Notes under the pieces: model-generated
Told to the model about the DNA's origin: nothing
Databases searched by the model: none
What the model saw: the letters and a program-made list of their open reading frames with translations, nothing else
Position numbers and translations under genes: made by a program
Part shown: piece after piece, positions 1-11,400 of the stretch
Layout of the letters: the number at the start of each line of letters is the position of its first letter
Numbering within the stretch: the stretch's first letter is position 1
Source of the DNA: Trichomonas vaginalis G3
Taxonomy: Eukaryota > Parabasalia > Trichomonadida > Trichomonadidae
Length of the DNA stretch: 64,000 nucleotides
Assembly (NCBI RefSeq): GCF_026262505.1
Contig: NC_067204.1
Coordinates: forward strand, 15,788,165-15,852,164
Reading direction: 5' to 3'

Positions 1-328
1 ATTTGCATCCCTGCTATATTGTTTTGGCTATGGCTATTCGATATAACAGGACTTTTCAAAGAATAATACATTGATATATTTCATTCTATCCAATAATAAT
101 ATGTTTGATATAAAATTTTCTTTCGGAATTACTTTGATTTTTTCTTCATACTACATAAAACATGTGTAAAATTAAGTTATCACTTCAAAACCACATATAT
201 TATGAAAAAATTGAAGAATTAAGATTATTTCTTGAATCAAAGAAAGCTACTGTTTAAGAAATAATTGGGTCTCTACACAGACTAACTATGCATGTAATTT
301 TATTTCATTTATATTGAGTTAATCTAGG
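1..328. other. Upstream flank of the armadillo-like gene
   Basis: AT-rich sequence with only very short open frames. The one recognisable element is the initiator TCATTT at 305-310. Nothing else is supported here. Confidence 0.5.
305..310 (+). promoter_or_regulatory. Initiator (Inr) of the 329 gene
   Basis: TCATTT fits the trichomonad initiator consensus TCAYTW. Its A lies 22 nt before the ATG at 329. Short leaders of this kind are usual in trichomonads. The motif is short, so chance occurrence in AT-rich DNA is possible. Confidence 0.45.
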
Positions 329-1720
329 ATGGATGATCTTGAAGAAAAAAATGATATAAAATTCAAAAACAAGCTTATAAATAACATGAATAGTAATAGG
401 GAAGAAGATGAGTCAGAGAAAACATTCCAATTCAATGAAAATAAACTAAATTTATCTCTTCAACAGCTATCAAGTCAAAATCAAGAAGAAATAAGTAATT
501 CAATTGAAATTTTACAATCATACCTTACAGAATACCCCGAAAAATCAATAAATTATTTTTCAAATCTTCATTTTCAGCAATTATTGAATTTAATATCAAA
601 CCAAATCGATTATTACAATGCATTATTTGTATTGTCACAGCTACAATCTGCTACAGACAAATTCACATCTTTATTTTTAAGCCAAGAATTCATAAATTGC
701 ATTGTTTCTAGTATAGATGGCTTTGATGATAGTGATATTGATTTGTTACTGAACTTATTCACAAACATTCTCATTGATTATCCAGAATTTATCATAACTC
801 TTAAAGAGACAAATCTTTTCCAAAAACTAGCTTTCGATTTGATATCAGAGTCCGAAGAATACCAAAAATTCAATGCAATTTTGCTTTTGAATGAGAATTT
901 GGAAGTTTCTGAATTTTTAACTTTAATTCGGCGTCAAACTCCTATTTTAGCAAGAAATCTAGACAACAATGATACTCAAGAATTTAAATACGATATCCTC
1001 CTTACTATAACTAAGATAGCTTCTGATTATAAATTTTTAGCTCCAAAACTTTGCGATGCCGTTTCAGCATACTTGACCAATTCCGATCCTCCACCATTGC
1101 AATTGATCTATAAGACACTAATCATCGCTTTTCAAAGGGAAGAATTGAAAATTGTAACAGTAATTTTAGATCTTTTCAAAATTTACTCGAATTTCAACTC
1201 TTCGATTGCTATTATGCTTAGAATATATGGAATATTTGATGTTCTGCGTCCAATGATGACTTATACTGACCAAGAAGTCGTATCTCGCGCAATTCTTTGT
1301 TTTGCTTCACATTCTATTGCTCAATCAGAGTTAGCTCCAAATACATGGCAACTACTACAAGAAATTGACTATCAGAAGGTCTTTTCTGAAGGAAATTTCC
1401 TTACAAAACAAGGAATTATCAGTTTAATACTTCAAGCAATGGATTTATTTGATAACGAAACAATAGAACAAGTTTTTGATGAATACTTTATTGAGCAACT
1501 GGTTGAATTCTCTCAATCCGAGGAAAATAAACAAAATATTTATTTTATCTTCGGAAAACTATTGAATTTATCAGAAAACGCTAAACATTACGTTGATATG
1601 CTTAATGATCTTAATTTCATGGAGATTGCTGAAGATGATGCTTATAATAATCAAAACGAAACAATTTGCGAGATTGCATCAGAATTTCTTAATGAATTCC
1701 AACGTATATCAGATATGTAA
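329..1720 (+). CDS. Armadillo/HEAT-like helical repeat protein, unknown function
   Basis: A complete 463-residue open frame starting at an ATG that follows a good initiator. The first ~35 residues are charged and probably disordered. From about residue 45 on the protein is a run of amphipathic helices rich in Leu, Ile and Phe with short Asn/Asp turns, as in armadillo or HEAT solenoids. The segments around residues 85-130 (QQLLNLI..., LSQEFINCIVSSI) resemble ARM repeat helices. No catalytic motif, signal peptide or membrane segment is visible. Such solenoid proteins usually act as binding scaffolds, but no partner can be named. It is followed by 700 bp without a gene. Confidence 0.65.
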   Translation: MDDLEEKNDIKFKNKLINNMNSNREEDESEKTFQFNENKLNLSLQQLSSQNQEEISNSIEILQSYLTEYPEKSINYFSNLHFQQLLNLISNQIDYYNALFVLSQLQSATDKFTSLFLSQEFINCIVSSIDGFDDSDIDLLLNLFTNILIDYPEFIITLKETNLFQKLAFDLISESEEYQKFNAILLLNENLEVSEFLTLIRRQTPILARNLDNNDTQEFKYDILLTITKIASDYKFLAPKLCDAVSAYLTNSDPPPLQLIYKTLIIAFQREELKIVTVILDLFKIYSNFNSSIAIMLRIYGIFDVLRPMMTYTDQEVVSRAILCFASHSIAQSELAPNTWQLLQEIDYQKVFSEGNFLTKQGIISLILQAMDLFDNETIEQVFDEYFIEQLVEFSQSEENKQNIYFIFGKLLNLSENAKHYVDMLNDLNFMEIAEDDAYNNQNETICEIASEFLNEFQRISDM

Positions 1721-2425
1721 TGATATTTATATATATTTATATTTGTTTGTATTGTTTTTATTTATAAAGTATAAATTTTGTTTAATTATTTTCAGAATTA
1801 ATCTTTGTTATCATACACTCACCAATTAAAACTACAAACATAACGTTTGGAAAGACAAATGTCATAAAATTAATAGACTTTAATACTTTTCAAAGTAATA
1901 ATGTTTAACATTTGTTTATTTATAAATATATTTCAGTGAAAGAGGAAGTTCAACTACATTCTTATAGTTATGAGATCGATATTTGTACTATATGAAAGGA
2001 AAAGCTCAACTTATATTTCAAATAATCTTATATTAAGTATGAATAAGATATTTCGTCTTTACTCATGACAATATTACTTTAATATCCAATTCGGAAAGAA
2101 TTCTCTTTAAAAATATGATTTTTGTCCATGAACAAATATGATTTGTGAAATAATTAAGAGTGGATATGCAAGTGTTTGGGTGATTCCCGATATGACATCA
2201 TCTCACGCGAGAAGCCGATTCTATTCACTAAATAGAAAGCTAGAAGGAAAAAAAGGTTTTGATGTCCAAAAAGTGTCAAAAAAAAATAATCATCAATTCA
2301 ACAAATCCTGAACACACAAACGCATATTACCAAAAAAATTCAGGCCATAAATGACCAGTGGATGCCGAGGTATTCAATAAAGTAAGAATGCAATTTGAAA
2401 TTAATTTGAATTCAACTTTTCTCCA
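1721..2425. other. Intergenic, nothing recognised
   Basis: AT-rich spacer between two plus-strand genes. No open frame of note, RNA gene or strong repeat was seen. There is no good TCAYTW match close to the ATG at 2426. Confidence 0.5.
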
Positions 2426-4819
2426 ATGACATTAATCCGAAGTGAATTCTATTATAATTCAGGCACTCTCCTCAAAGATGTTAAAATGTCTGATCGTGAC
2501 CTTATTATTAGTCGGAATTGCCTTGAAATCTATGGTAAAAATGAATGCGAATATTGCTTTTTGTATTGCAGAGATACAATGCAGTCATTTTCTTTTGAAT
2601 CTAATCCACAAATCAAAATAATAGGATCATATGGATTTTATTCATGTACGAAACTTACAAGAATTGACTTATCGCAGTGCACAAAACTTATCACTATCAA
2701 AGAAAATGCATTTTGTAAATGCTCCTCTGTCACAGAACTTCTTTTACCCGAAGGACTTCAAAACATTATGCAATATGCATTTTCTTCAATGAAACTCCAA
2801 TCAGTAGTAATTCCTGCTTCTGTTTTGATGATATATGATAATGGTCTCGGAAATATGGAGACATTAACATCGATTACGTTTAAAGAAGGTTCAAAACTTC
2901 AACAGCTTTGGAATAATGCTTTTATTAGTACGAGATTAATAGAATTTACAGTTCCTGAATCAGTATCCACAATTATTGGAACTTTTCTGCAGGATGTTCC
3001 AACATTAAAAACTATTAAAGTACATCAAAACAATAAAAACTTCGAGGATGATCTTCATGCAGTTTATTCAAAAGATTATACGTCTATTTTAGCTTTTGCA
3101 GCAGATTCTACTTCTAGTTACGTAATTGATTCAAGAGTCACAAATATTAATGCAGGAGCATTTATCAGTGCAAGATGCACATCAATAACTATCCCTCCTT
3201 CTGTTGCAACAATTGGAGGTTATGCTTTTGCTCACACAGAAAATCTGAAACAAATTACATTACCGCCAAATCTCATAATTATTCCAGATTCTTGCTTTTT
3301 AAACTCTGGTATTACATCTATTGATATCCCAGATCATGTGACAACCATCAGTAGATCTGCTTTCTCTAGATGCTTGGCACTTAAAACAGTTTTAATTCCA
3401 GGAAGCGTTACAGATATTGGTGGAAGCGCATTTCCTTCTTCAGGCAACATAAATTTTACATTTAAAGGAAATTCTTCTATTATTATTGATAGTCAAATGC
3501 TTATGATGGCAAAAGATAACACATCAATTTCTATGCTTCTATCCTCAGAAGCTACTTCAATTGTGATTCCAAGCCAAGTTAAAACAATCAAGAAGTCAGC
3601 ATTCGTTCAAAAAGAAAAGTTAACATCTATTACTTGTGAAGGTTCTTCAGAAGTTGAATCAATTGAAGACTATGCATTCTATCAATGCACAAATTTGATA
3701 TCGATTCCCCATTTCCCAAAGTTAAAAACAATCGGTATTGAAGCATTTCGAGAAACAAAACTTTTATCTGAATTCTCTTTTCCTTCTACATTCGAATCAA
3801 TGGATTTATACGCATTCCTTCGTGTTTCCTCATTACCGAGCATCTCTTTTTCTTCTACAGGAGAAACATTAACCATCAGTAACTATGCATTTTTAGGATG
3901 CAGTTCATTGACAAGAATTTCATTTATTGGATGCACAAGTAGTGTTTCAATTGGGATAAATTCTTTTGCTGATTGCACTTCGCTTTCAATGTTTAGAGTT
4001 ATTTCTAATATTGTCAGTGTCGACTCAGGATGCTTCATGAATTGTGGCATAAGATCAATTAGTTTCGACAATAGCTTGACTGCTTTCGACAGTCTTCCAT
4101 CAATGTTTTTGAAAGGATGCGTAAACATTGAAGAAATTATTATTCCAACTAATATTATTTCGATTGGAAGCGAATGCTTTAGTGGAACATCAATTAGACA
4201 AATATCAATACCTGACAGTGTCCAAGTTCTTTCATCTCAATGTTTCAGTAACTGTAAATCACTCGAACGCGTTGATATTTCATCGAGTTGTTCCCTTCTA
4301 AAAAATTCCCCTGCAATTTTCGAAAAATGCACCTCACTTTCATATATTAGCGATTTTAAGAGTGATGCCTTCGTATGCGTGAATAGTACAATATATGATG
4401 CTAATTTCAGCAACGTCTATTTACATGCACCAGGCTGCACGGACAACTACATAAGTTTCGACAGACGCCTTGTAAATGTAAGAGAAAGCGCATTCATTAA
4501 TAGTATATTTGTTGAAATTGTTGTTTTTGTCGATAACAGTGTTGCTCGTATTGAACGTCTTGCATTTGCATCATGTACGAGTCTTAAACAGATCAGTATC
4601 CCATCTAGTGTTAATTTTATTGGTGAAAGCGCTTTCATCAACTGCGAAAATCTTCAATGTGGTGTACTATATCAAAATAAATCGAAAGTATTTGTTGATG
4701 CATTAATATCAAGCGGACTTTCAAAAACTGCACTACATGCATGCAGTATATTCAGCTGTAAATCACATTATGACTTTCCTATTGGTTTTTCATTATTTGC
4801 CGTTTTTATTATGATGTGA
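2426..4819 (+). CDS. BspA-like leucine-rich repeat surface-type protein
   Basis: A 797-residue protein made almost entirely of about 23-residue LRR_5 (BspA/TpLRR) repeats. Recurrent units read like 'I..YAF..C.sLtsI.iP.sv..I' (for example AFAHTENLKQITLP near residue 268, CFSNCKSLERVDIS near 608 and AFASCTSLKQISIP near 714). In trichomonads this large family is linked to cell-surface adhesion to host tissue or mucosa. There is no N-terminal signal peptide, as is common for the family. The C terminus ends in a short hydrophobic stretch (FPIGFSLFAVFIMM) that stops abruptly. Many family members continue into a full membrane helix and a cytoplasmic tail, so this copy may be shortened at its 3' end, or the stretch may be a tail anchor. 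Family assignment is certain; surface exposure is inferred. Confidence 0.92.
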   Translation: MTLIRSEFYYNSGTLLKDVKMSDRDLIISRNCLEIYGKNECEYCFLYCRDTMQSFSFESNPQIKIIGSYGFYSCTKLTRIDLSQCTKLITIKENAFCKCSSVTELLLPEGLQNIMQYAFSSMKLQSVVIPASVLMIYDNGLGNMETLTSITFKEGSKLQQLWNNAFISTRLIEFTVPESVSTIIGTFLQDVPTLKTIKVHQNNKNFEDDLHAVYSKDYTSILAFAADSTSSYVIDSRVTNINAGAFISARCTSITIPPSVATIGGYAFAHTENLKQITLPPNLIIIPDSCFLNSGITSIDIPDHVTTISRSAFSRCLALKTVLIPGSVTDIGGSAFPSSGNINFTFKGNSSIIIDSQMLMMAKDNTSISMLLSSEATSIVIPSQVKTIKKSAFVQKEKLTSITCEGSSEVESIEDYAFYQCTNLISIPHFPKLKTIGIEAFRETKLLSEFSFPSTFESMDLYAFLRVSSLPSISFSSTGETLTISNYAFLGCSSLTRISFIGCTSSVSIGINSFADCTSLSMFRVISNIVSVDSGCFMNCGIRSISFDNSLTAFDSLPSMFLKGCVNIEEIIIPTNIISIGSECFSGTSIRQISIPDSVQVLSSQCFSNCKSLERVDISSSCSLLKNSPAIFEKCTSLSYISDFKSDAFVCVNSTIYDANFSNVYLHAPGCTDNYISFDRRLVNVRESAFINSIFVEIVVFVDNSVARIERLAFASCTSLKQISIPSSVNFIGESAFINCENLQCGVLYQNKSKVFVDALISSGLSKTALHACSIFSCKSHYDFPIGFSLFAVFIMM

Positions 4820-5406
4820 TTAAAAGACTTTATTCTTATTTACAAAATCATATTTAAGAAGTCATGATTTTATTATTAACATATGAATATCAACATGTAG
4901 ATGATTTAATAACAATACCAAGTTCCCGAATATCTTTGATCTCATTGTAGATGACAAAATCTTCTTAATATTAGCTCTTAAGCTCATGCCACGCAAATTC
5001 ATAAAATCTATACATCAGTATAAAACATATTCAAGCAGAGTTATCTAGATCAATTCTTAAAGCTTCTTCAGCCAAATTATTCACTTTTCTTCAAAAGTTC
5101 AAACATATATTTTTTGTTTTTATATAAATATCCACATGTAATTTTATTGTTAATTCATATAACCTTTCTATATCCATGTCTCAAATTTCTATATTTTCTC
5201 AGATTTTATAGAATAATGCTGATGTATTTCAAGATTTTGATAATGTTATATCAGTTTAACCAATAGAATATTAATATTCGCACATAATATAATCCATAAT
5301 AAATATTATCTATTCTTGAGTTCACCATTTATATTATAAAATAAATATACATAAACTACTATAAAATTTTATATTGATATAAAAAAACAAAAATAAAAAA
5401 GGAAAG
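4820..5406. other. Convergent intergenic spacer
   Basis: Very AT-rich spacer between the 3' ends of the BspA-like gene and the TOR gene. No gene or repeat structure was recognised. It probably holds both polyadenylation regions. Confidence 0.5.
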
Positions 5407-8400
5407 TTACCAGAATGGACACCATCCGTTGAACATCTTTGACAAGTTGTAGATGGATGTTGCTGATGCAATGAGAAGGTCAGCTTGATCAGAAACTTTC
5501 ATTGAAACGTTTCCGAAATCATTTCCTAACAACTTTGATTTGACTCTCAATCTGATTGTATCAGCGTCATCACTGTTTGGAGCCACTGAAGGAACTCCTC
5601 CATCAATACAAGAACCAATTCTCGTAATCTTTGCTACAGTATCAGAAGCAGCAACATCAGAAGATTCGACACAAGGTTCATGAACGAAAACAGCCAAAAC
5701 CAAAATCAAAACTCTCCAATTTTCTCTCAAAACAGTCATGTAATCAACGAAAGTTGACCTGAATGTTCCTCCTGTTCCAGCAATTCCCATTGCCTTAACT
5801 AACATTCTTGTCAATCTGAATGGAACAACTTCAGGATACAACTTCCTTTTCATTGCAACTTCGAAACAATCTCCGAAATCAATGTGAATCATTTTTCCTG
5901 TGTTTCTATCAATCATTATATTACTTGGATGTCTATCTCCAAGACCAATTACATATCCAATTGCACTATTCACTGCACATGAAACAGCGAATGTTGTTCT
6001 GATTCTCATCCAATGTTCAGCGTCTTTAGATTGAAGCCAAAGGAAATTAGCAATATCTGTATCAGGAGTTGTTTCGAAAATCTTCTTCAAAACAGCCATT
6101 TTTTGGATTGTCAACATGTTATTGTAATTGTAACAACCCAGTTCACCGGCCATTTTGTATTCCTCTAAATCATCTCTGACAGCGGATTCGTTTTGAGGAT
6201 CAATCAAGTTCCTGTACTGTTCAACAATTGATTTCAAAGTATCAGCACCATTTACCCATTGTACTAAACCATTCAACTTGGAGAGCGGCATAACAACCAT
6301 TGTCTTGATGACAGTTGACTTTGCAAAGGATGTTTTAATGAGGGAATTAACTGTTGAAAAGAACTGCATGATTCTTTCATCCAATCTCAAATCTTCGTGT
6401 CCTTTCAACAAATATTGATAAACTTTTCCATCATCTCCCATTACAGAAATAGATTTAGGCTGCTGCTTAGAAGTATAGACCATTACTTGCTCGAAGAAGA
6501 ACTTTATTCTTGTGATCTCGTGATCAACTTTATAAGTTCCTGGAACGGCCAATTTAAAGTCAGTTTTTTGACAGATTTTTTCTGAAATTGTACTCAATTC
6601 AATTGTTCTAACTTTATCCCAGACATAAGCAACTGATTGGGCGCATTTATCAATCCACATTTTGATGGAATTGTAGATTGACATGTTGTTTTTGTCTACG
6701 TCTTTCAAGGATTTGAGATCTTTGAAGAGTTTCGAGAAATCTCTGTTGAAACTCCATTCCAATTCATTCTTCGGATTCATTGGATACAAATGGTCGAGTT
6801 CATCCATTGTTTGTCTCATTTGTTCCCATTTGGATAACTCGAAATACATCTTCATGTCTTGAAGAAGAATCTCAGCTTTTTCATGCAAAGTAACTGTTAA
6901 TTCTAACAATGTATGTCTTATTAATTCAACTTCATTCATTTCTTCTGTTTTCATTGATCTAAACTTATCAATGATGTTTGAAGCCGCTTTTGATCTTTTC
7001 TCTGTTGAACTCTCTCTCATTGTTATGACAGAGAAAATCAAAGAATGATAATGCTCTTTGAGCAAATCCAAAACTAAATCACTAACAAAACAAGAAACAG
7101 AGTTTGAAGAATGACTTAATTGGACTAATAATTGAGGAGAACACATCAAAAGATATTTGGCATCCAAGCTTTTGATTGATTCCTTCGTTTGATCGAATAA
7201 ATCCAATTTGTTCGCGTATTCAAAGAACAAATTCAATAATTGCACAACATCAGGGAAACTCGTTGTACTTGCAGTATTTGCACAAGTCTTTAGACATTCA
7301 ATGGCTGTCTTCACGTATTCATCTTTCATATGGGGATCCAAATTAATCAATTCGGAACAAACTAAAGCCCATTTTCTCATGATTTCGATGCCCATAACAT
7401 TTGACATTAATTCTCTAATTGCTTGAGGAGTCAAATGAAGAGCTGCTGATGTAAATGAGTGAGGAATAAAGTTGAAAGATTTTTTGTGCAATGACCTTTG
7501 TGGAGTTATTCCGATTTCTTCGCCTTTGAGTATTTTAACAGCGTTACTTAAATGATTATAAGCTAATTTTAGTTGTGAATCATTTAACTCGGAAATCCAT
7601 GTTCCCAACAAAAGTTCTGTGACAACTTTAATGGATTTGTTTGTCTTATCATTGATGTTATTCTTGAGACTGGATAAAATTTCAATCGCATCTGATTTTT
7701 CGCCATTTCGCCACTTTTGAATTGACAAACAAATTTTTGAAATGTTTACATTTTCTTGACTTTGTGATGAACTAAACAAAGAAGAATAAGCGTTTTCATG
7801 GAGACCTGGCAACAAGAATAACTTGACAGTATTCTCATCGTGGTGCTGTGTGATGATTATTCTGTTTTCTATCAAGTCATTCCATAAAGCAAAATCTCTT
7901 GGCATAGTAAGATGCCTTTGAATCCATACGTTCTCAAATTTTTCTTTGTTTTCGGGAGTTTCTTTGATGTACTCTGCCAATTCATGGAGTTCTACAAGTT
8001 TCTGAGCGTTCAAAACAATCTCATCTTGTAGCTGTTGGTATTGGGACCAAAATGAAATAGGTTTTGATGCAATCAACGATAAACCTTTTTCAATTAAACC
8101 GTCAACTTCTTCATAATTCTTTTCATGTAAAGAAAACAAAGCGTTGACTAAAATATTCTTAAGGGAATCTTCGTTGGTGTAATCCCTTATTTGTTTGATG
8201 TCATCCCACTTTTGAAGATGCATCGATGCCTCTGCGAAATAAGGAGCAACTTGGCATTTTAATTGTCTGTCTTGATGGTTCACGAAATAAGACATGTAAC
8301 TGTTGATATCTTCCCATCTGGAAAGACTCGAAAGACAGTTAATTAATGAATAAAAACTGTCTTTCTTTGCAATGTTTTTCTTCAATGGTTCAATGCATTC

Positions 8401-11400
8401 GCTGTAACAACCAAGGCGCATTTTAGTTTCAATTGAATTTCCAAGACTTACATGTGTTGTCTTGAAAATCATTGTCGCGTTCTCTTTTTGGTTTAGGCTG
8501 CAATAAGTTTTAATTAATTGAGAAACATGAATTTTCATTTCACTTTTTGGCAAATTCGAATTATTTGACAATAAATTCTCTTGCAAATAAAGAGCGAATG
8601 CCAAATAGTTGTATTTCTCACATGCATTAATTACAACATCTGTTGGAATATCAATTGGATTTCGTACTTTATCCATGTAAATCAAAAGTGAAATGATATG
8701 TTTTCCAACAATTGGATAACTGTCTTTTGTATCAATGACAGATCTGAAGGATGTTTTAATTGTATGCTTTGCCTTTTGGGACAATTTAGTCCACATACTC
8801 AAGAAAGCAATGTTGAAGATCTTCAAACAGAATTTCTCACTTTTTTGTGTCAAATTTGAACAGCTTCTTATTGATGCCCTTGGATTTTGAGAAACAGTGA
8901 CTTTTATGAAATTAATCAGCCACTGCAACAAATTGTTTTCATCACCGAAATTGGGATTTTCTGCTCTGATAATAACTAAGTCTTCGTTGATGACAAAATT
9001 GTCACTTTTTGAAATTTTCTTAGGTGTTGAACAATTTTGAACTTTTTCTTCGAATTTTCCATCAACTTCGACTTTTGTTATTATATCTTCCAATTCTTGT
9101 ATTTGATCTGTCTTGTTCTCACCTTTCAAGCGCTGCAAAATTGGAAATGCTGCAAATAAAAACGGTTTTCCATAATTTTTCGTCAAAGAAATCAATGTTT
9201 CAATTGCAGCTTTTCTTGTTAATTCATATTCAAGGTCAAACAAAGCGAAACTCAAGCTTCTAATAATAATACCGATTGCGTACATCATGTCTGTAGTATT
9301 AGCAAGCTCTTTCAAAGCGTTCAAACCACTGATTCTGACACTTTCCAATGTAAACTCAAAAATAATTGCATCACAAATTTGAGAGACAATTAAGAAAAGT
9401 TGATCGGCGGCGTAAGGGCTGATAAAAGTAAATATATCCATGATATATTTGCAAATTTCGGATGAAGAAGTTTTTCTATTTTCGAGGGTGTTCAATAACA
9501 AACAGAGTATTCCATGGCAATGAGGTGCGAATGCGTCTCTTGTTGAGAAACAAATGGAATAAACAACTTTTACCATCAACAAATCATCATCTTGATTAAA
9601 TTTCGTCATGAGCAAATTCAAGGTTTCATCAATGAAAGGAACAATGTTGTTTCTATTGTTCATGTTCAGTTTGATCAGAATTTCACAATATCCTTTTAAT
9701 TCTTCAGGATTTTTACTGTCATTTATAAATGACAATAATTTCTTGTAAAATTTGTCAAAAGCGGGTAAAAGTGTCATCCTTGTAAAGTTTGCTTCTAGAA
9801 TGAAAACCATTACTTCGCATGTCTCAACAAATAATTCATTGTTCTCGTCATTGTCAAGAATTTTAAGTAAAAGTGAAGTGATCGAACAAGCAAAGAAAAC
9901 TTCTTGTCTTCCTCTTTCCAAATAAAGAGAAGAGTCAGGAATTATGTCGTCATCTCTTTTAGGAAGATAAAATTGTCTGGCCAAATTGACATTTACATGG
10001 TCAGGTACCTGTTTTGTTGTGTTCTCCCCTTCAATGTGAACATCGAGTAATCCAATAACTCCGACAACTTTTAGTATTGCCATTTTGAGAATTCTCGATT
10101 TAGTTCTCAACAAAAGATTAGTGCAAGAAGTCAAGATTTCCGCACAATGCGTTCTGATTTCTTTTGTTGAGTTCAAAGGACTCAAAATGACAAACAAAAA
10201 GTTCAAAATAGATAATGTCAAATTTCTATTTTCGTTTCTAATTAAATATTCGCATAAAACAGGAATAATTGTTCCTGAATTTTTGTCGAATAAATCTCTA
10301 TCCAAAGGCGCCAACAAACTTATAGAATCAATGATACCTTTCTTGATTGACAAAGCAGAGTTTTCTTCAATGAAATTCTCGTATTTCGGAGTATTCTCAA
10401 AATTATACAAAATTTCTTTTTCAAACAACTTAAAAATTGTTTCTAAATACATCTTCGCAATATCTTTGCAAGAATTAATCAAATGAGACAATATTCTCGC
10501 TGTTCTCGCTCTTTGTCTTATAGAAGGGATATTCTCCAATATGTAGATGCAATTGATCAAGAAACTTCTTGAAAAAGCCATTGATTTCGCTGGATTCAAA
10601 TGATTCACTTTTTCAAGAGCTTTTATTGAATTAATTCTGACATTTGTTGAATCATCATTTAGAAACACTCTCAACAAATTCAGACAATTGGAGGAAGCCA
10701 ATTCCATTGGACAATTATCACTTACGCATTTGATAATTGCGGCTCTAACATATAAATCTTGATCGGAAATAGCTCTTTGCAATTCTTGCAAAACAATATT
10801 TTGAGGAGAAATTGTTGTTTGACTTTTAAGAACATTAAATAAAGAACGACTTACTTCTATCCTTACTTTTGATGATTTGGAAGTTGTATACTTCGAAATC
10901 TGTGTCATTAAACTTGTATCAGCTGGGAAAATTGATGAAGGCAATTCACTGATCATTTCTAAAACAATTAGATTTTCTTTTTCTTCTAATGACTGATTGA
11001 TCTTCTTGTTTAAAAGGAATGATGTAAGATCTTCATCTTTGTTGTTGATTTTCGTGTAAAAAACAAATAAATCTTTGTATCTTTCGGTGACTTCTGCGTT
11101 TACAAGTTTTCTGAGGTTTTCTTCACTTAAATCAAGTGGATGAGAGGTTTTAAGAAGCTCTGTGTAGATGACAAACAAGTCATCATATAGTTCGGCATTG
11201 ATTAGATCTTCTGTCATCTTTACAACGCTGTCTTTGTTTTCGTCAATGAAATTTGGAAGATTTCGGATCAATTTAACGATACATTGAGCACATTCCGTAG
11301 GGAAATCAAGTAATATAAGCTGCATATCTTGTAAATACTCGTCTATTCCAAAGAGATCGATTAAAGTTGTATCAATAATAAATAATTGTGTTTGTAATTC

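Noticed and set aside
10085..10486. 133-codon plus-strand frame inside TOR
   Set aside because: It is antisense to a well-supported kinase gene and a shadow of its codon pattern.
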